64,000 nucleotides of DNA from Prorocentrum cordatum (GCA_963575745.1 CAUYUJ010009791.1:158167-222166); one strand, 5' to 3'; counted from the first letter of the stretch, positions 29,931 through 40,067 are shown. Notes: generated by a model from the sequence alone, not told the origin. Made by a program: numbers and translations.

Positions 29931-30545
29931 CTTTCTCCTCCTCCACCTCCACCTCCACCTCCACCTCCACCTCCTCCTCCTCCTCCTCCTCCTCCTCCTC
30001 CTCCTCCTCCTCCTCCTCCTCCTCCTCCTCCTCTCTCTTCTTCCTTGTCGTACGCTTCGCTCCTCTCTTCTTCCTTTTCTCTCCTCTCTCCTCCTCCTCC
30101 TCCTCCTCCTCCTCCTCCTCCTCCTCCTCCTCCTCCTCCCCTCTCTTCTTGCTTCTCCTCGACACGGACAAAGCGGGTCCTGAGGGGAACGGGTCCTGAG
30201 GGTGTTCGAACTGTTCGGCGTTTCGGGGCCCCACGCGGGCCCAGGGGCCGCCAGATCTTGTCTGGGGGCATGGCCCCAGGGTCCAGAAGCCGTTTCCCTC
30301 AGGACCCGTTTCCCCCATGTTGAAGAGGCCCTCCTCCTCCTCCTCCTCCTCCTCCTCCTCGTCTTCCTCCTCTTCCTCCTCCTTTTTCTCCTCGCCATGG
30401 GGGAAGCGGATCCTGCGGGGAACCTCAAGACCCGCGTCCTCCATGTTGGGAAGGCCACCCTCCTCCTCCTCCTCATCAGCATCATCCTTATCCTTATCCT
30501 TCTCCTCCTCCTCCGCCTCCTCATCCTCTTCTGCGGGCACGATAT
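29930..30545. repeat. Series of (TCC)n tracts
   Basis: Tracts lie at 29935-30032, 30088-30138, 30330-30375 and 30455-30530, separated by partly repeated GC-rich pieces (GGGTCCTGAGGGGAACGGGT, CCCATGTTGAAGAGGCC). All long ORFs here are repeat artefacts. Confidence 0.85.
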
Positions 30546-30715
30546 CTATTCATGACCACTGTGTGTTTGGATGTACTGGATGGGGCGCCAAGGGGCCGGA
30601 TAGCACTGGATATGGATAACTGTTCATCCTCCAGGGGCCTGAGCTTTACCGATATCCACTGCGGTTCGGTATTCTGGGAAAGGGAGCCCGGAAATCCAAG
30701 ATGCAATACATTCGG
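30545..30715 (+). repeat. Family U repeat, copy 1
   Basis: GGGCGCCAAGGGGCCG, TGGATATGGATAA, TCCAGGGGCCTGA, GATATCCACTGCG and GGGAAAGGGAGCCCG are found in the same order at 32805-32990. Confidence 0.7.
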
Positions 30716-30771
30716 GGGGATGCATCGACCTTGAGTTGTGGATACATCGACGATGCATCGGCGATGCCCCG

Positions 30772-30902
30772 ATCCCCAGGTCTTGAAAAAAATCGCAACG
30801 GGAGGGTTTGGGCACTCGGTGGCCTCTCGGGGCCCTCGCTTGACCTCGGGACCGTCAAGACCTTTGGGGCTCCACGTCATGAAAAAATCACGATGTCGAG
30901 GG
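30772..30902. mobile_element. Family F MITE, shortened copy
   Basis: CTTGAAAAAAATCGCAACGG and CATGAAAAAATCACGATGTC are inverted ends, with GGGCCCTCGCTTGACCTCGG between. The right half of the family consensus is deleted. GATGCATCGGCGATGC of family J type lies next to it. Confidence 0.65.
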
Positions 30903-31212
30903 TGTAGCGATGATTTATGAGGGCACGCTGCCCAATGACAAATATGGACGATCTATCGACGACGTGTTGACCATCCATGAGGCTTTCCAGAAAGGGCCTC
31001 GCCTTCGAGGATCGAAGGAGTTGACATCTCTTACTCGGCGGAAGGCGGCAGAAGCCCGCGGCCGTCTGCGCCGGCGGAAGCCGGCAGAAGTATAGAAGAC
31101 GGCATTTGATGGGCCCCAGTGTGCCGGAACCGGCCACATGGGGCGGTCTGCATCGACGATGCATCGACGAAACATGGGCGATGTACCGGCCATTCGACGT
31201 CGATGATAAACC

Positions 31213-31370
31213 ACGTGCAGAGGGGGGGAGAGGGGGGGAGGGCTTCCTGGAAGCACCCCTGCGTTTTAGGAGGCGCGGGCCTCACCAATAGATGTACGGG
31301 CCGGCGCTTTCTACGAAGCAGCCCCCTTCTAAGAAGCCTTCCTCCCCCCCTGACCCTTCTGCGCGCCGTC
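31213..31370. mobile_element. Family G foldback
   Basis: GTGCAGAGGGGGGGAGAGGG at the left and CCCCCCTGACCCTTCTGCGC at the right are inverted, with GAAGCACCCCTGCG and GCAGCCCCCTTCT inside. The arms are more diverged than in the copy at 60912. Confidence 0.7.
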
Positions 31371-31377
31371 AACGTCG

Positions 31378-31538
31378 TCAAGTCGGGCGTGTCCCTCTAC
31401 AAGAGGAATATTCAAAAATAGTCAGGACATATTATGGGGACGATGTTTCGATCATTTTTGCATATTTTCGAATCGGTTTTTACGTTTTCTCACATGTCGT
31501 CCAAACTCCGCTTGTAGGAGGACGCGCCCGACATAACC
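31378..31538. mobile_element. Family B MITE copy
   Basis: AAGTCGGGCGTGTCCCTCTA with CAAGAGGAATATTCAAAAAT, and CGCTTGTAGGAGGACGCGCC then CGACAT, are the inverted ends. It starts 8 bp after the family G element. Confidence 0.85.
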
Positions 31539-32094
31539 CTATCGCTACCCCTCAGGCTCGGCGTGGGCTGGCCCGGCCCGCCTCCTGGCCTCGAGGACCT
31601 CGGGGGCTAATCGTCGCGCTCCTGCGCCGGCTGGCCGGGCCCCCCGCCGGTTTCCCGGACCCCCCCCGCTCGGGTCCTGAACAGCGTCGGAGGAAACAAA
31701 AACATAAGCATAAACTTATTGGCACTCCGGCGCCGCCCCTGGCGCGCTCCGGCGGAGCGCCAAAAGTTCATGTTTGTGTAGTCTTCTCTTCTTCAAGAGT
31801 GGAGGCCCATGCCAAGAAAAACCCTGTGTTACCTCCAGGGTGCCCTGGGTTTCTGGGGTTTCGAGGGTTCTCTGCTGCGGAGAGCGTGGCGCTCCCAGAC
31901 ACCCAGAGATCAAGGGACGTCCTGGGGTCTCAGGGTCGGGTTCCTTGCGGCGGCGGCCGGGGGGGGGAAGTCAGAGCGGGCGGGCCTCCTTCCGGTAGCA
32001 AATCGTGGGAGCCTCGCGTGCCCTCTTAGCTCCGCTCTCGGAATGCCTTACGTAGCGTCGGGGAGCGTCTGGTACGGTTCAATAATCGATTAGA
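31539..32094. other. Unassigned stretch with a dispersed repeat
   Basis: Positions 31800-31960 match 23790-23950 (AAACCCTGTGTTACCTCCAG, GGTTTCGAGGG, GGGGTCTCAGGGTCGGGTTC). No gene is recognised. Confidence 0.45.
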
Positions 32095-32200
32095 TAGCCC
32101 CGCTTTGACGTCGATTAGCATCGAGTAGCGTCGATCGACGTTGATCCGCATCTAGATTTAGCGTCGTTGAGCATCGAGCAGCGTCGAAATGCAAGATGGT
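32095..32200 (+). repeat. AGCGTCGATTAGCATCGA minisatellite
   Basis: Imperfect units of about 15 bp (TTAGCATCGAGTAGCGTCGA and variants) repeat six to eight times. Confidence 0.65.
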
Positions 32201-32804
32201 ATGTGAGGCTCCCGCGAGTTGCCGCATAACCTTTTCGGGAGGCTCGGAAGGCCTCTGGCCTTCTGAGAAGTGTTTTCGGGTCCTCCTCCGTCCGATCGAC
32301 CGACATGTCTTCTCAGAAAGCTGGAGGGCTCCTCTGAGACGCCCCGCCGCCTTCTGAGAAGTGCGGCCCCCTCTCACTTCCCCTCGGGGCGGCGCCGCCA
32401 ACACGGATTCACGACGGGATCTTTTGCGCCAGTGTCAGCTTTCCAGGGGTCCCTGCCGGCCATTGGGACCGTGAACCAGAATTGACCTGAGATTGAAAAG
32501 CTGGTCCCAGGGAATGGGTCGAGACTTCGGGAGCCTCGAGACGGGGGTCAAATCAAACGGGGGTCAGCCAGGGCACCAGATCCTGCAGGATCCTGCGAAG
32601 ACCCCCTCTGGCTGACCCGGGTTAGCGAGCCGCTCATGGCCGCGAGGCGGCCGCGCATATTGGCTGACCCAGGTTTGCGAAGACCTGCGTTGCATTTTTG
32701 TTGTTCCTGCATTGCAGTTTTTGGTTTCCTGCTGACCCGGGTCCGGATTGACCCGGGTCAGACAATCCCCGAGAGACCCTTGGGCGCGGGCAAGAATTAT
32801 ATCC
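32201..32804. other. Unassigned stretch with TGACCCGGGT repeats
   Basis: At 32560-32770 GATCCTGCAGGATCCTGCGA, GCTGACCCGGGTTAGCG and CTGACCCGGGTCCGGATTGA recall 49250-49370, where GACCCGGGTTTGGATTGCC and GGATCCTGCAGGATC also occur. A family F remnant (GGTCCCAGGGAATGGGTCGA) lies at 32495. No gene is seen. Confidence 0.5.
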
Positions 32805-32990
32805 ATAGCCATTGCGTCTTGGATGTTTTGGGAGGGGGCGCCAAAAGGCCGAGGCGCAGTGGATGTGGATAAACATCTAGCCTCTAGGGGCCAGAACGTT
32901 ATCCATATCGACTGCGTCTCGGGTGTCTGGGGAAGGGAGCCCGAGACTCCAAGATGCAGAGGATCTGGATACAAGTTTTGCCCACCATCG
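32805..32990 (+). repeat. Family U repeat, copy 2
   Basis: GGGCGCCAAAAGGCCG, GTGGATGTGGATAA, CTAGGGGCCAGAACG, TATCCATATCGACTGCG and GGGAAGGGAGCCCGAGACTC parallel the copy at 30545. Confidence 0.7.
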
Positions 32991-33840
32991 GGGTCGACGC
33001 AATGAAAAGATCACGACGTCGTGGGTCTGGGAACGGGGCTCAGCTTGGGTTCAAGAGAAGGTAAGCTCAATTTCTTGGATGTTCCGGGTTCGGGGCCGCA
33101 CTTGTCCCACTCAACAGTTATTCTTGGACTCTTCCTTAGCAGTTTCTTTGGAAATATGTTGCCCTGGGCCGCATTCGAGGTGTTCGATCATGGACCCCTT
33201 GTTGAACCCGGCAATCCAGCTTTGACGACGAAGACCGCTGGACACCAACGAAGACCGCCGAAGTCGACGAAGACCCCGAAAGCAGTCCGAAGACCACCGA
33301 AGGCGGCCCAGGAGCGCTTGGTAACCAGGGGTCGATGGTCGAACACGCAACGTATTTGTCTCAGAAGTTATGTATTTTCCTTACCCTTCGTTGAACCTGA
33401 TCCCCAGAAGTCTGACCCTAGTTGGCATAATTGGCAGGCAAACGACGCACTCAGGGCGGAGGTTGTGCTCGGTTTTTTAGTTTGCATCTTCGGGGGGTGT
33501 TGTAAATCCTACAAGTTGCCGTCGCTTTCTTGTACCCGACGCGGGTTCGACGCCGATTCGGCGCGCATTCGACGTGGATGCGATGATGACGATGGTGATG
33601 CTGATAGGGGCTGGCGATGATGCGAAGATGTGGAGGAGCGCTCAGAGGTGGTGCATAGGCGTAGGCATAGGAGCGTTCAGAGATGGTGCGTAGGCAAAGG
33701 CGTAGGCAAAGGAGTTATGGGGGGAGGCATAGGCATAACCATAGGCACAGCCAGAGGAACCAGGGGGGCATAGGAATTAGGGGGGAGCGGACCAGTTCGC
33801 AGGGTTTGAGGTAGAACTCCTATAGGGCAAGCCCAGTTGG
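32991..33840. other. Unassigned stretch
   Basis: GAAGACCGCCGAAG-type units lie at 33225-33300 and GGCATAGGCATAACC-type units at 33650-33760. An open frame at 33021-33620 has no recognisable motif and contains both a minisatellite and an Asp-rich GATGAT run. Confidence 0.4.
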
Positions 33841-33844
33841 ATTG

Positions 33845-33992
33845 TGCATGTATATACACATATATATATTCACATATATATACATATATATGTGTGTTTT
33901 TACACCTACATATATATATACATATATATATATATAACACAGCTCACGAGGAGGAGGAGGAGGAGGAGGAGGAGGAGGAGGAGGAGGAGGGG
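33845..33992. repeat. TATACA microsatellite then (GGA)n
   Basis: ATATATACATATATA units run to 33938 and a GGA tract covers 33949-33990. Confidence 0.85.
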
Positions 33993-34124
33993 AAGAGCAG
34001 GATAGGGAGGAGGAGCCCACCCGTCGTGCCGCCCCTCCTTTGGTGTCTCGGTGTTCGGGGGCCGCGGCCGGCTCGGGTGTTCGCGGCATGGCTTCGAGTC
34101 ACCCGTCTCTTGGCGCCGGCCTTC

Positions 34125-34498
34125 GGCCGGGCATGTCCACCTACAGGTCTGGACGCCCGAAATGGGTGCTGAAAGAATGGGTACAATGCCCAACAGCAGT
34201 TCCTGTTCATTTTGAACAGGGTTCGCTATCCACGCCGCCGCCACCTGTGTCCATTCGAGACAGGAGGCCGCCTGCCCAGCAGCGGCCGCTCTTGGTTTGG
34301 GACAACATTTGCTGTTGGGCATTGTACCCATTCTTTCGGTACCCATTTCGGGCGTCCAAAACAGGCGAATCTCCGACGGAAAATACAACATACCCAAAAC
34401 ATAGTCAATAACAGTCCCCAACATAATCGAAACATAATACCCGTGTTACTTTTGGACTATTTTAGAATACTCCTCCCGTAAAGGGACACGCCGGACTC
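34125..34498. mobile_element. Family B MITE carrying a nested element
   Basis: The outer left end GGCCGGGCATGTCCACCTAC and outer right end GTAAAGGGACACGCCGGACT are family B. Removing 34148-34360 and one copy of ACAGG leaves about 156 bp, the usual family B length. Confidence 0.8.
34148..34360. mobile_element. 213-bp MITE with ~52-bp inverted repeats, nested in family B
   Basis: TCTGGACGCCCGAAATGGGT starts it and ACCCATTTCGGGCGTCCAAA ends it; the arms pair for about 52 bp with about four mismatches. ACAGG at 34143-34147 and 34361-34365 is a perfect 5-bp target duplication. Confidence 0.9.
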
Positions 34499-34925
34499 AA
34501 CGTTGGCCTGGATCTGGACGGCCCTGGGAGGATGCGGACGTGCACTTCCCGGGCTTTCAGCCTAGCCATCTGTCCGCCCTGGTGCCGATGCCCGCGATGG
34601 CCCTGGCCACCGGCACGGGGCCTCGGTGCTCGACGCGGGAGGAAAGGGTGTCCAAACGCAGCGAAGAGGGTCTCGACTGTGCCGACACTGGCGCGCAGGC
34701 TGCCCGCGCGAGGTCGCGCGCAAGCGCCCCTGCAGTGCAGCGGGGCGCGCTGACGGACCGCGTGAGCCACCGCGCACGGTCGCGATGTCGTAGTGCGTGT
34801 GGCCTTTTTTTCTTCTCGTCGCCCACGTGGCCTGGGCCCCGTGGGACGGCTCTCCCCGGGACCCGCTGGGTTGCCCCAGGCCCTTGGGCAGGGCCCCAGG
34901 GGGCCAAAGACACGCGAAACCAAGT
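34499..34925. other. Unassigned GC-rich stretch
   Basis: No recognised gene or repeat. The frames give no motif. Confidence 0.4.
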
Positions 34926-34929
34926 CCCA

Positions 34930-35025
34930 GGAGGAGGAGGAGGAGGAGGAGGAGGAGGAACGAGGAGGAGGAGGAACGAGGAGGAGGAGGAACGAGGAGG
35001 AGGAGGAGGAGGAGGAGGATCGAAA
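34930..35025. repeat. GGA/AACGA interrupted microsatellite
   Basis: GGA runs alternate with GGAGGAACGAGGAGGAGG units, so a secondary 18-bp period overlies the trinucleotide. Confidence 0.85.
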
Positions 35026-35027
35026 CG

Positions 35028-35272
35028 GTGAGCGTTCTTTTATTCATTATTTTTCCGATCGGCGCCGGCCCTCGCCGCCCCTCCCTTTCCCCCGCCCCAT
35101 GGAGTAGATCTTGGCTGTTTCTGTTGCGCCTGCATCGAGCAGGTGGAGTCTTCCCCACAGGACGCCCTGCTGCAAACAGTCGAGCTAAGCAGAGGTCCTG
35201 AGCCAGACCCCCGCCCTCCCCCCCCTTCCGCCCAATGTCGACACGCTGGATTAAAAAAACGTTCACATGTCA
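35028..35272 (+). mobile_element. Family C MITE copy
   Basis: GTGAGCGTTCTTTTATTCAT and GGATTAAAAAAACGTTCAC are inverted ends. CCGATCGGCGCCGGCCCTCG, GTAGATCTTGGCTGTTTC and GAGCAGGTGGAGTCTTCC are as in the other copies. Confidence 0.8.
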
Positions 35273-35876
35273 GTTCTCTTCTCGGCGACTGCAAAGGGTA
35301 TGGTTACGCCGCGATATGGCTTGCGGCCTATGTCGTTGAGGCTTGGGGGGCACAGCGGTGCCCTCGGCGAGCCCCCAGACAGGGCGCGGCGGAGCACTCT
35401 GCCGAGGGCGGCCTCGCCCGCCCGCCGGAGTGCGGGCTGCAAACCACACACCCTTCCATCCTCATCCTCGTCCTCCTCTTCCTCCCCCTCCTCCTCCTCC
35501 GCCTCCTCCTCCCCCTCCTCCTCCTCCTCCTCCTCCTCCTCCTCCTCCCCCTCCTCCTCCTCCCCCTCCTCCCTCCTCCTCCTCCTCCTCCTCCTCCTCC
35601 TCCCTCCTCCTCCTCCTCCTCCCTCCTCCTCCTCCTCCTCCCAGAGTCTCATCCTCCCCCCCCTCCTCCCCCTTCGGAGCCCCCGCTCGTGAGCCGAGGT
35701 GCGCGCCGAAGGAAGGGGCGGGCCTCGGGGCCGCCGAGCACGAGGGCGGGCCTCCGTGGCAGCCGCGGCCGGCGGGCCCCGCGGCGAGGCCCGCGCGGCG
35801 CGCGCTGCGGCGGCGCCCGTCGGCCGCGGCCCGGAGCGGCCCGGCGCGGCCCAGCCCGGCGCTCGCTTGAGGCATG
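35273..35876. repeat. (TCC)n tract with GC-rich flanks
   Basis: The TCC tract covers about 35455-35645 with CCTCCTCCCTC interruptions. The GC-rich right flank (35700-35870) has no credible gene. Confidence 0.7.
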
Positions 35877-36087
35877 AGCCCGACCTAAGGTCACACGCCC
35901 GACCTAAGGTCAGGGGCACGCGCCCGACCTAAGGTCAGGGCTGGACGCCCCCGGAGAGAGCAGCCGGCGAGCCTCCGAACGCCTCCCGCGGGCCTCCCGC
36001 GGGGCCTTCTGATGGGGCCCTCCCCGAGGGCGTCTTGACCGCCCGGGGCGGGGGGCCTCCCGCCGGGGGCCCTCCGCGGGGGCCTTC
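35877..36087 (+). repeat. Three stacked family B right ends and a duplicated segment, copy 1
   Basis: CGCCCGACCTAAGGTCA occurs three times in 35877-35943. The following segment (GGCTGGACGCCCCCGGAGAG through GGGGGCCCTCCGCGGGGGCC) is repeated nearly identically at 39340-39444 plus 39689-39750. Confidence 0.8.
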
Positions 36088-36309
36088 GAGCCTGTTTCTT
36101 TTTGGACTCAGGCAAGTTTACTTGCATGGCGTTCGCCCTCCCCCCCCCCCCCTCGCTCCTCTTCGAGCGAATACCAGCGTGCAAGTGCCTTTCGCCTTGC
36201 GTGATTTCCGCGCCCCCCCGAGCGTGCAAGTCGTTTGCGGCTCGCTTCAGGCTCAGCCCCCCCCCCGTCCATGCAAGTAAACTTGCCAGAGTCTAAAAAA
36301 AATAGGCTC
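36088..36309. mobile_element. Family M foldback, copy 1
   Basis: GAGCCTGTTTCTTTTTGGAC at the left faces AAAAAAAATAGGCTC at the right, and GGCAAGTTTACTTGCATGG faces CCATGCAAGTAAACTTGCC. GCGTGCAAGT occurs twice inside. The copy at 39445 is in the opposite orientation. Confidence 0.85.
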
Positions 36310-36337
36310 CATTCTGCGCGAGGCGCGCCGGGGGAAG

Positions 36338-36556
36338 GATGGAACTCGGGCGTGTCCCTCTACAGGGGGAAGATTCAAAAAGAGGCAAAAACTGGTCTGG
36401 GGGCGATGCATTTGGGGATTCTGTATATATATGTATATATATATATATAGATAGATACACATATATACATATATACATATATATATATATATTGTATGTT
36501 TGAACTTCCGTCGAACATCCGCCTGAAGGAGGGCAGACCCGACCTAAGAGAAGCGA
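36338..36556. mobile_element. Family B MITE with TA microsatellite inside
   Basis: AACTCGGGCGTGTCCCTCTA and CGCCTGAAGGAGGGCAGACC then CGACCTAA are the ends. An ATATATACAT tract of about 70 bp expands the centre. Confidence 0.75.
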
Positions 36557-36687
36557 CTCCACCACCACCAGGGGTGTCACCTCCAGCGAGGTCCACGATG
36601 CCTCCCCGAGCTGGGGACAGGGGATGTCTCGAGCGAGAGGGGGGGGGGGGGGGGCACATCACGAGGGGATGTGGGCCCTCCTCTCTT

Positions 36688-36829
36688 TAGTCGGGCCTGT
36701 CCCTCTACAGGACGAATATCCAAACATCGATCAAAAAATAGCCCGAGGACTCTCAAACTATGTTTGAATATTGTTAGACTCTTTCTAAGTGTTCGTCCAA
36801 AATCCGCCTGTAGGAGGACATGCCCGACC
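36688..36829. mobile_element. Family B MITE copy
   Basis: TTAGTCGGGCCTGTCCCTCT and CGCCTGTAGGAGGACATGCC are inverted ends, with CAAACATCGATCAAAAAATA inside. Confidence 0.85.
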
Positions 36830-37982
36830 CACGGCTACTCCTGGTGGTGCCCCCTGGCGGTGGTGGCGTCGCGGTTCCATGCTCCCAGGGGCGGTCTTCA
36901 ATGCTGCCCCAACGTCACCACGAAGAACAAGCGTGCCCTGTGAGGTTAAGAGGCCCGTCCTTCGGAGGGGCTCGATGTATACGCCACGCCGTCCGTTCGG
37001 CCAGGGAGCCAAGGAGGTCGGCGAAGGGAATCGGTACGCTCCAGAACCCGACGTAGTTTGGAAGCTGGGGCGCGTGTAGTACGAACGAACAACCCGCACC
37101 CATGCCCATGTGGGGGGAGCGATGGGGCTAGTTTCTGGGTGCGTGTTGTCAGGGCCCCCCGCCCCATCGGGAGCCCCCCCCAAGGTTCTGAGAATCCGCA
37201 TCCATGCTCATCGCCAGTCCATCTCCTTCCTCGCCCCCTATTCGTACAGAATGGCTGTGTGCTGATCGCTTGTCATATACACCGAACCCCTTGGCAGACC
37301 AGACGACTTGGTGTATACTTCGAGCCTTTCCCGCGTCACGATGAAGAACGAAGGGGTCCTGTGAGGGAAGGGGGCGGCCCCTGGGAGCTCTCGTCTGCTG
37401 TCTTCGGCCTCTGCGGGGCCCACCCCTGGGCCCCAGAGCCCTCCTGAGAGCGACTCGGGATGAAGGGCCGATCCTGGGGGAAGTCTTGAGATGCAGGATC
37501 CTTCCCTCAGGACCCCCTCTCTGCATGCACACCCACAGCACGATTCCCGTCCTCCCTCCCTTTGCTTTGAATTCTCCTCCTCCTGCCTCCTCACAACCCC
37601 CATATCATCCCTAGTCCTCCCCATTATCCTCCTGCCTCTCGTTGCCTGTACCCTGTGGACGCTTCGGCTGAATGAGCGAAATCTCGGCCTTCCTTGCCAG
37701 CGTTGCGCAGAGCGCATTGGTAATTAGAACGCGCCTACGTTTTAGCAATAATTGTTTGAGCCACCGTGAGATAAATGTTTAATCGCGAGGCGTCCGACGC
37801 CTGAAAATTACATGTGTCGCCACTGAAGGAATTCCAGGGCCATCGGCAGGATTCAGGTGAGCAAGAAGCCATGCTGATGATACGTTCCAAGATTTCCTAT
37901 GGCTCCGTGCGTCCGAGTGCTCCTCACAGTTCCAAAGGCGAAGGCCGCTAGATGCCCTGGAGTTCCTGAATTCTGACATCAT
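36830..37982. other. Unassigned stretch with dispersed repeat pieces
   Basis: 37330-37470 matches 23615-23765. CGATGTATACGCCAC (36971) and TTGGTGTATACTTCGAGCC (37309) belong to the same dispersed sequence. CCCGCACCCATGCCC and GGGTGCGTGTTGTC are partly inverted near 37100. No gene is recognised. Confidence 0.45.
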
Positions 37983-38202
37983 GATGGGCGTGTTTTCCAC
38001 CACCACCACCACCATAAGTTGGAGGGGGGAGGTCCTCCTCCTCCTCCTCCATCTCCTCTGCTTCCTCCTCCTCCTCCATCTCGTCGTCCTCCTCCTCCTC
38101 CTCCTCCTCCTCCTCCTCCTCCTCCTCCTCCTCCTCCTCCTCCTCCTCCTCCTCCTTCCCCTCTCCAACTTATGGTGGTGCTGGTGGGAAGCAGGCTCAT
38201 CA
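37983..38202. mobile_element. Family E MITE with (TCC)n core
   Basis: GATGGGCGTGTTTTCCACCA and TGGTGGGAAGCAGGCTCATC are inverted ends. CATAAGTTGGAGGGGGG faces CCCTCTCCAACTTATGG. The TCC core fills 38033-38155. Confidence 0.85.
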
Positions 38203-38403
38203 CGCCATCCTCGTCCTGAGGATGTTCTCTCCTGCGCCCTCTGCCCTGGCCGTCCTCCTCCTCCAGCTCTGCGCACCTGGCCGCCTCTCGCATGTTTGTG
38301 TGGCCCTTTGAGCGGCCCGTGCGGCAGTTTAGCCGCGGAGGGGCGCCAGATTTTGAAACTGTAGAGCACCAGCGAGGGAGGGGATTGGGAGGGGGGATCG
38401 AGG

Positions 38404-38605
38404 GTGTCCAAGACACAGACATGATCGCGTCGTGAAACAAATCAGGGCGGCAAGTTCTTCACTGTTTTCGACACTTGGGAGGGGCCCTTGCTGGGCCCCA
38501 GGACCGTCAAGAACGATTCAGGATGAAAAACCGGTCCCGTTGATAGGGTCGGGACTTCCAGGGACGCCGTCCCGAAAAAATTAGGACGTCGCCTGTTTGG
38601 GAAGA
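38404..38605. mobile_element. Family F MITE, near complete copy
   Basis: GACATGATCGCGTCGTGAAA and CGAAAAAATTAGGACGTCGC are inverted ends. GGGCCCCAGGACCGTCAAGA, ATGAAAAACCGGTCCCG and GGGTCGGGACTTCCAGGGAC are the family landmarks. Confidence 0.8.
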
Positions 38606-39149
38606 GGGGGGATACGACGGGGGGGGGGGGGTGCATATGCATCATTGCCAGAGGGCCTGGAACGGCCTCGGATGGTCTGGCGCTGTCTTCTCCTTTCCAT
38701 TTGTCCTTCTGGCCCCCCCCATCGCCCTGGCGCATGCCTCGGGGTACGTTCTTCGAGCTCCTTCCCCCTTCCCTGACCTTCCAGGAGGGCTAAAAAATAG
38801 CACTAGGACCTCGACACCTGAATTCCTGTCCACGGTTCAGGCCGTCCAGATAGGCCTATAGGTCTGGAGGGCCTTTTTTAAGCACTCTGGTATTCCAAAT
38901 ACCTTCTTATTCGACCCGCCTAAAAAAAACGACCCACCTAAAAAAACCACCCCCCCTCCAAATGCGACCTACTATGCCAGACCCCCTCTTTGACGGGGCG
39001 CCTTAAGACACCGGACCCCCTAAGCTCCGATCCAAAGAAAGCGCCCTAATAAACCGGACCCCCCCAGGTTGCAAAACAGGCGCCTTCAAAAACCGGACCC
39101 GGGGGACGACGAGTAAGGGATTTGGAGTAAGCGCTCTGTGAGGTCAGGG
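38606..39149. other. Unassigned stretch
   Basis: A run of CCTAAAAAAA(C/A)GACCCACC pieces lies at 38920-39080. No gene is recognised. Confidence 0.4.
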
Positions 39150-39346
39150 TTAACTCGGGCCTGTCCCCCCACAGGGGGATTTTCGACGAAGAATTAAAAA
39201 TACACCCAAAATAGTCCAAAAATAATCTAAAAATAGTCAGGGGACTATTTGTTGAGTATTTGTGTTGCCTTTTGGGGGGCAATTTGTAGTTTTTGTTTCT
39301 AATTTTTCGTCGAAAATCTTCCTGCAGGGACACACGCCCGACCTGA
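39150..39346. mobile_element. Family B MITE with long arms
   Basis: AACTCGGGCCTGTCCCCCCA, GATTTTCGACGAAGAATTA and, inverted, CTAATTTTTCGTCGAAAATC, CTGCAGGGACACACGCCCGA form arms of about 50 bp. A second inner pair (AATAGTCCAAAAATAATC, ACTATTTGTTG) is near the centre. Confidence 0.85.
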
Positions 39347-39444
39347 GGTCAGGGTTGGACGCCCCCAGAGAGAGCAGCCGGCGAGCCTCCGAACGCCTCC
39401 CGCGGGCCTCCCGCGGGGCCTTCTGAGGGGCCCTCCCCGAGGCC

Positions 39445-39600
39445 GGAGCCTGTTTTTTTAGACTCTGGCAAGTTTACTTGCATGGACGGGGGGGGGGGCT
39501 GAGCCTGAAGCGAGCCGCAAACGACTGGCACGCTCGGGGGGGCGCGGAAATCACGCAAGGCGAAAGGCACTTGCACGCTGGTATTCGCTCGAAGAGGGGC

Positions 39601-39637
<37 letters not shown>

Positions 39638-39688
39638 CGAACGCCATGCAAGTAAACCTGCCTGAGCCCAACAAAAAAAAACAGGCTC
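39445..39688. mobile_element. Family M foldback, copy 2, opposite orientation
   Basis: GGAGCCTGTTTTTTTAGACT and AAAAAAAAACAGGCTCC are the ends. It lies 62 bp earlier in the duplicated host segment than copy 1 does. A G34 run sits at 39604-39637. Confidence 0.85.
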
Positions 39689-39817
39689 CCGTCTTGACCG
39701 CCCGGGGCGGGGGGCCTCCCGCCGGGGGCCCTCCGCGGGGGCCTTCCGCGGGGCGGCGCCCTGGCGCGTGGGGTTGCGGGCGGCGATCAATGGACCGGGG
39801 GCGGCCGAGACCGGGTT

Positions 39818-40062
39818 GACCCAGAAGGGGTTCCAGCGACAAGGGGGTGGTGCAATAGATCTGGTGCGATAGATTTGTGGGGTTGCAAAAGATTGGGGGC
39901 GTGCAATGCATTCCGGGGTGCAAATGCATTAGTGTATTCTCGCGTGCCAATCTATTACTTGCAGCACAATGCAATACAACTCTCTGGCGCAATACATTTG
40001 CAATACAAATGCCCCACATCTATTGCACCACCCCCTTTCAGCTGGACCCCCTTTTGGGTTAC
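39818..40062. mobile_element. Family L foldback built on GGTGCAATAGAT
   Basis: CCCAGAAGGGGTTCCAGC and AAGGGGGTGGTGCAATAGAT at the left face ATCTATTGCACCACCCCCTT then CAGCTGGACCCCCTTTTGGG at the right. The centre repeats TGCAATACA/TGCATT units. Confidence 0.8.
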
Positions 40063-40067
40063 CCGGG

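Noticed and set aside
33021-33620. 199-codon open frame
   Set aside because: It contains a GAAGACCGCC minisatellite and an Asp run, starts within repeat sequence and shows no motif.
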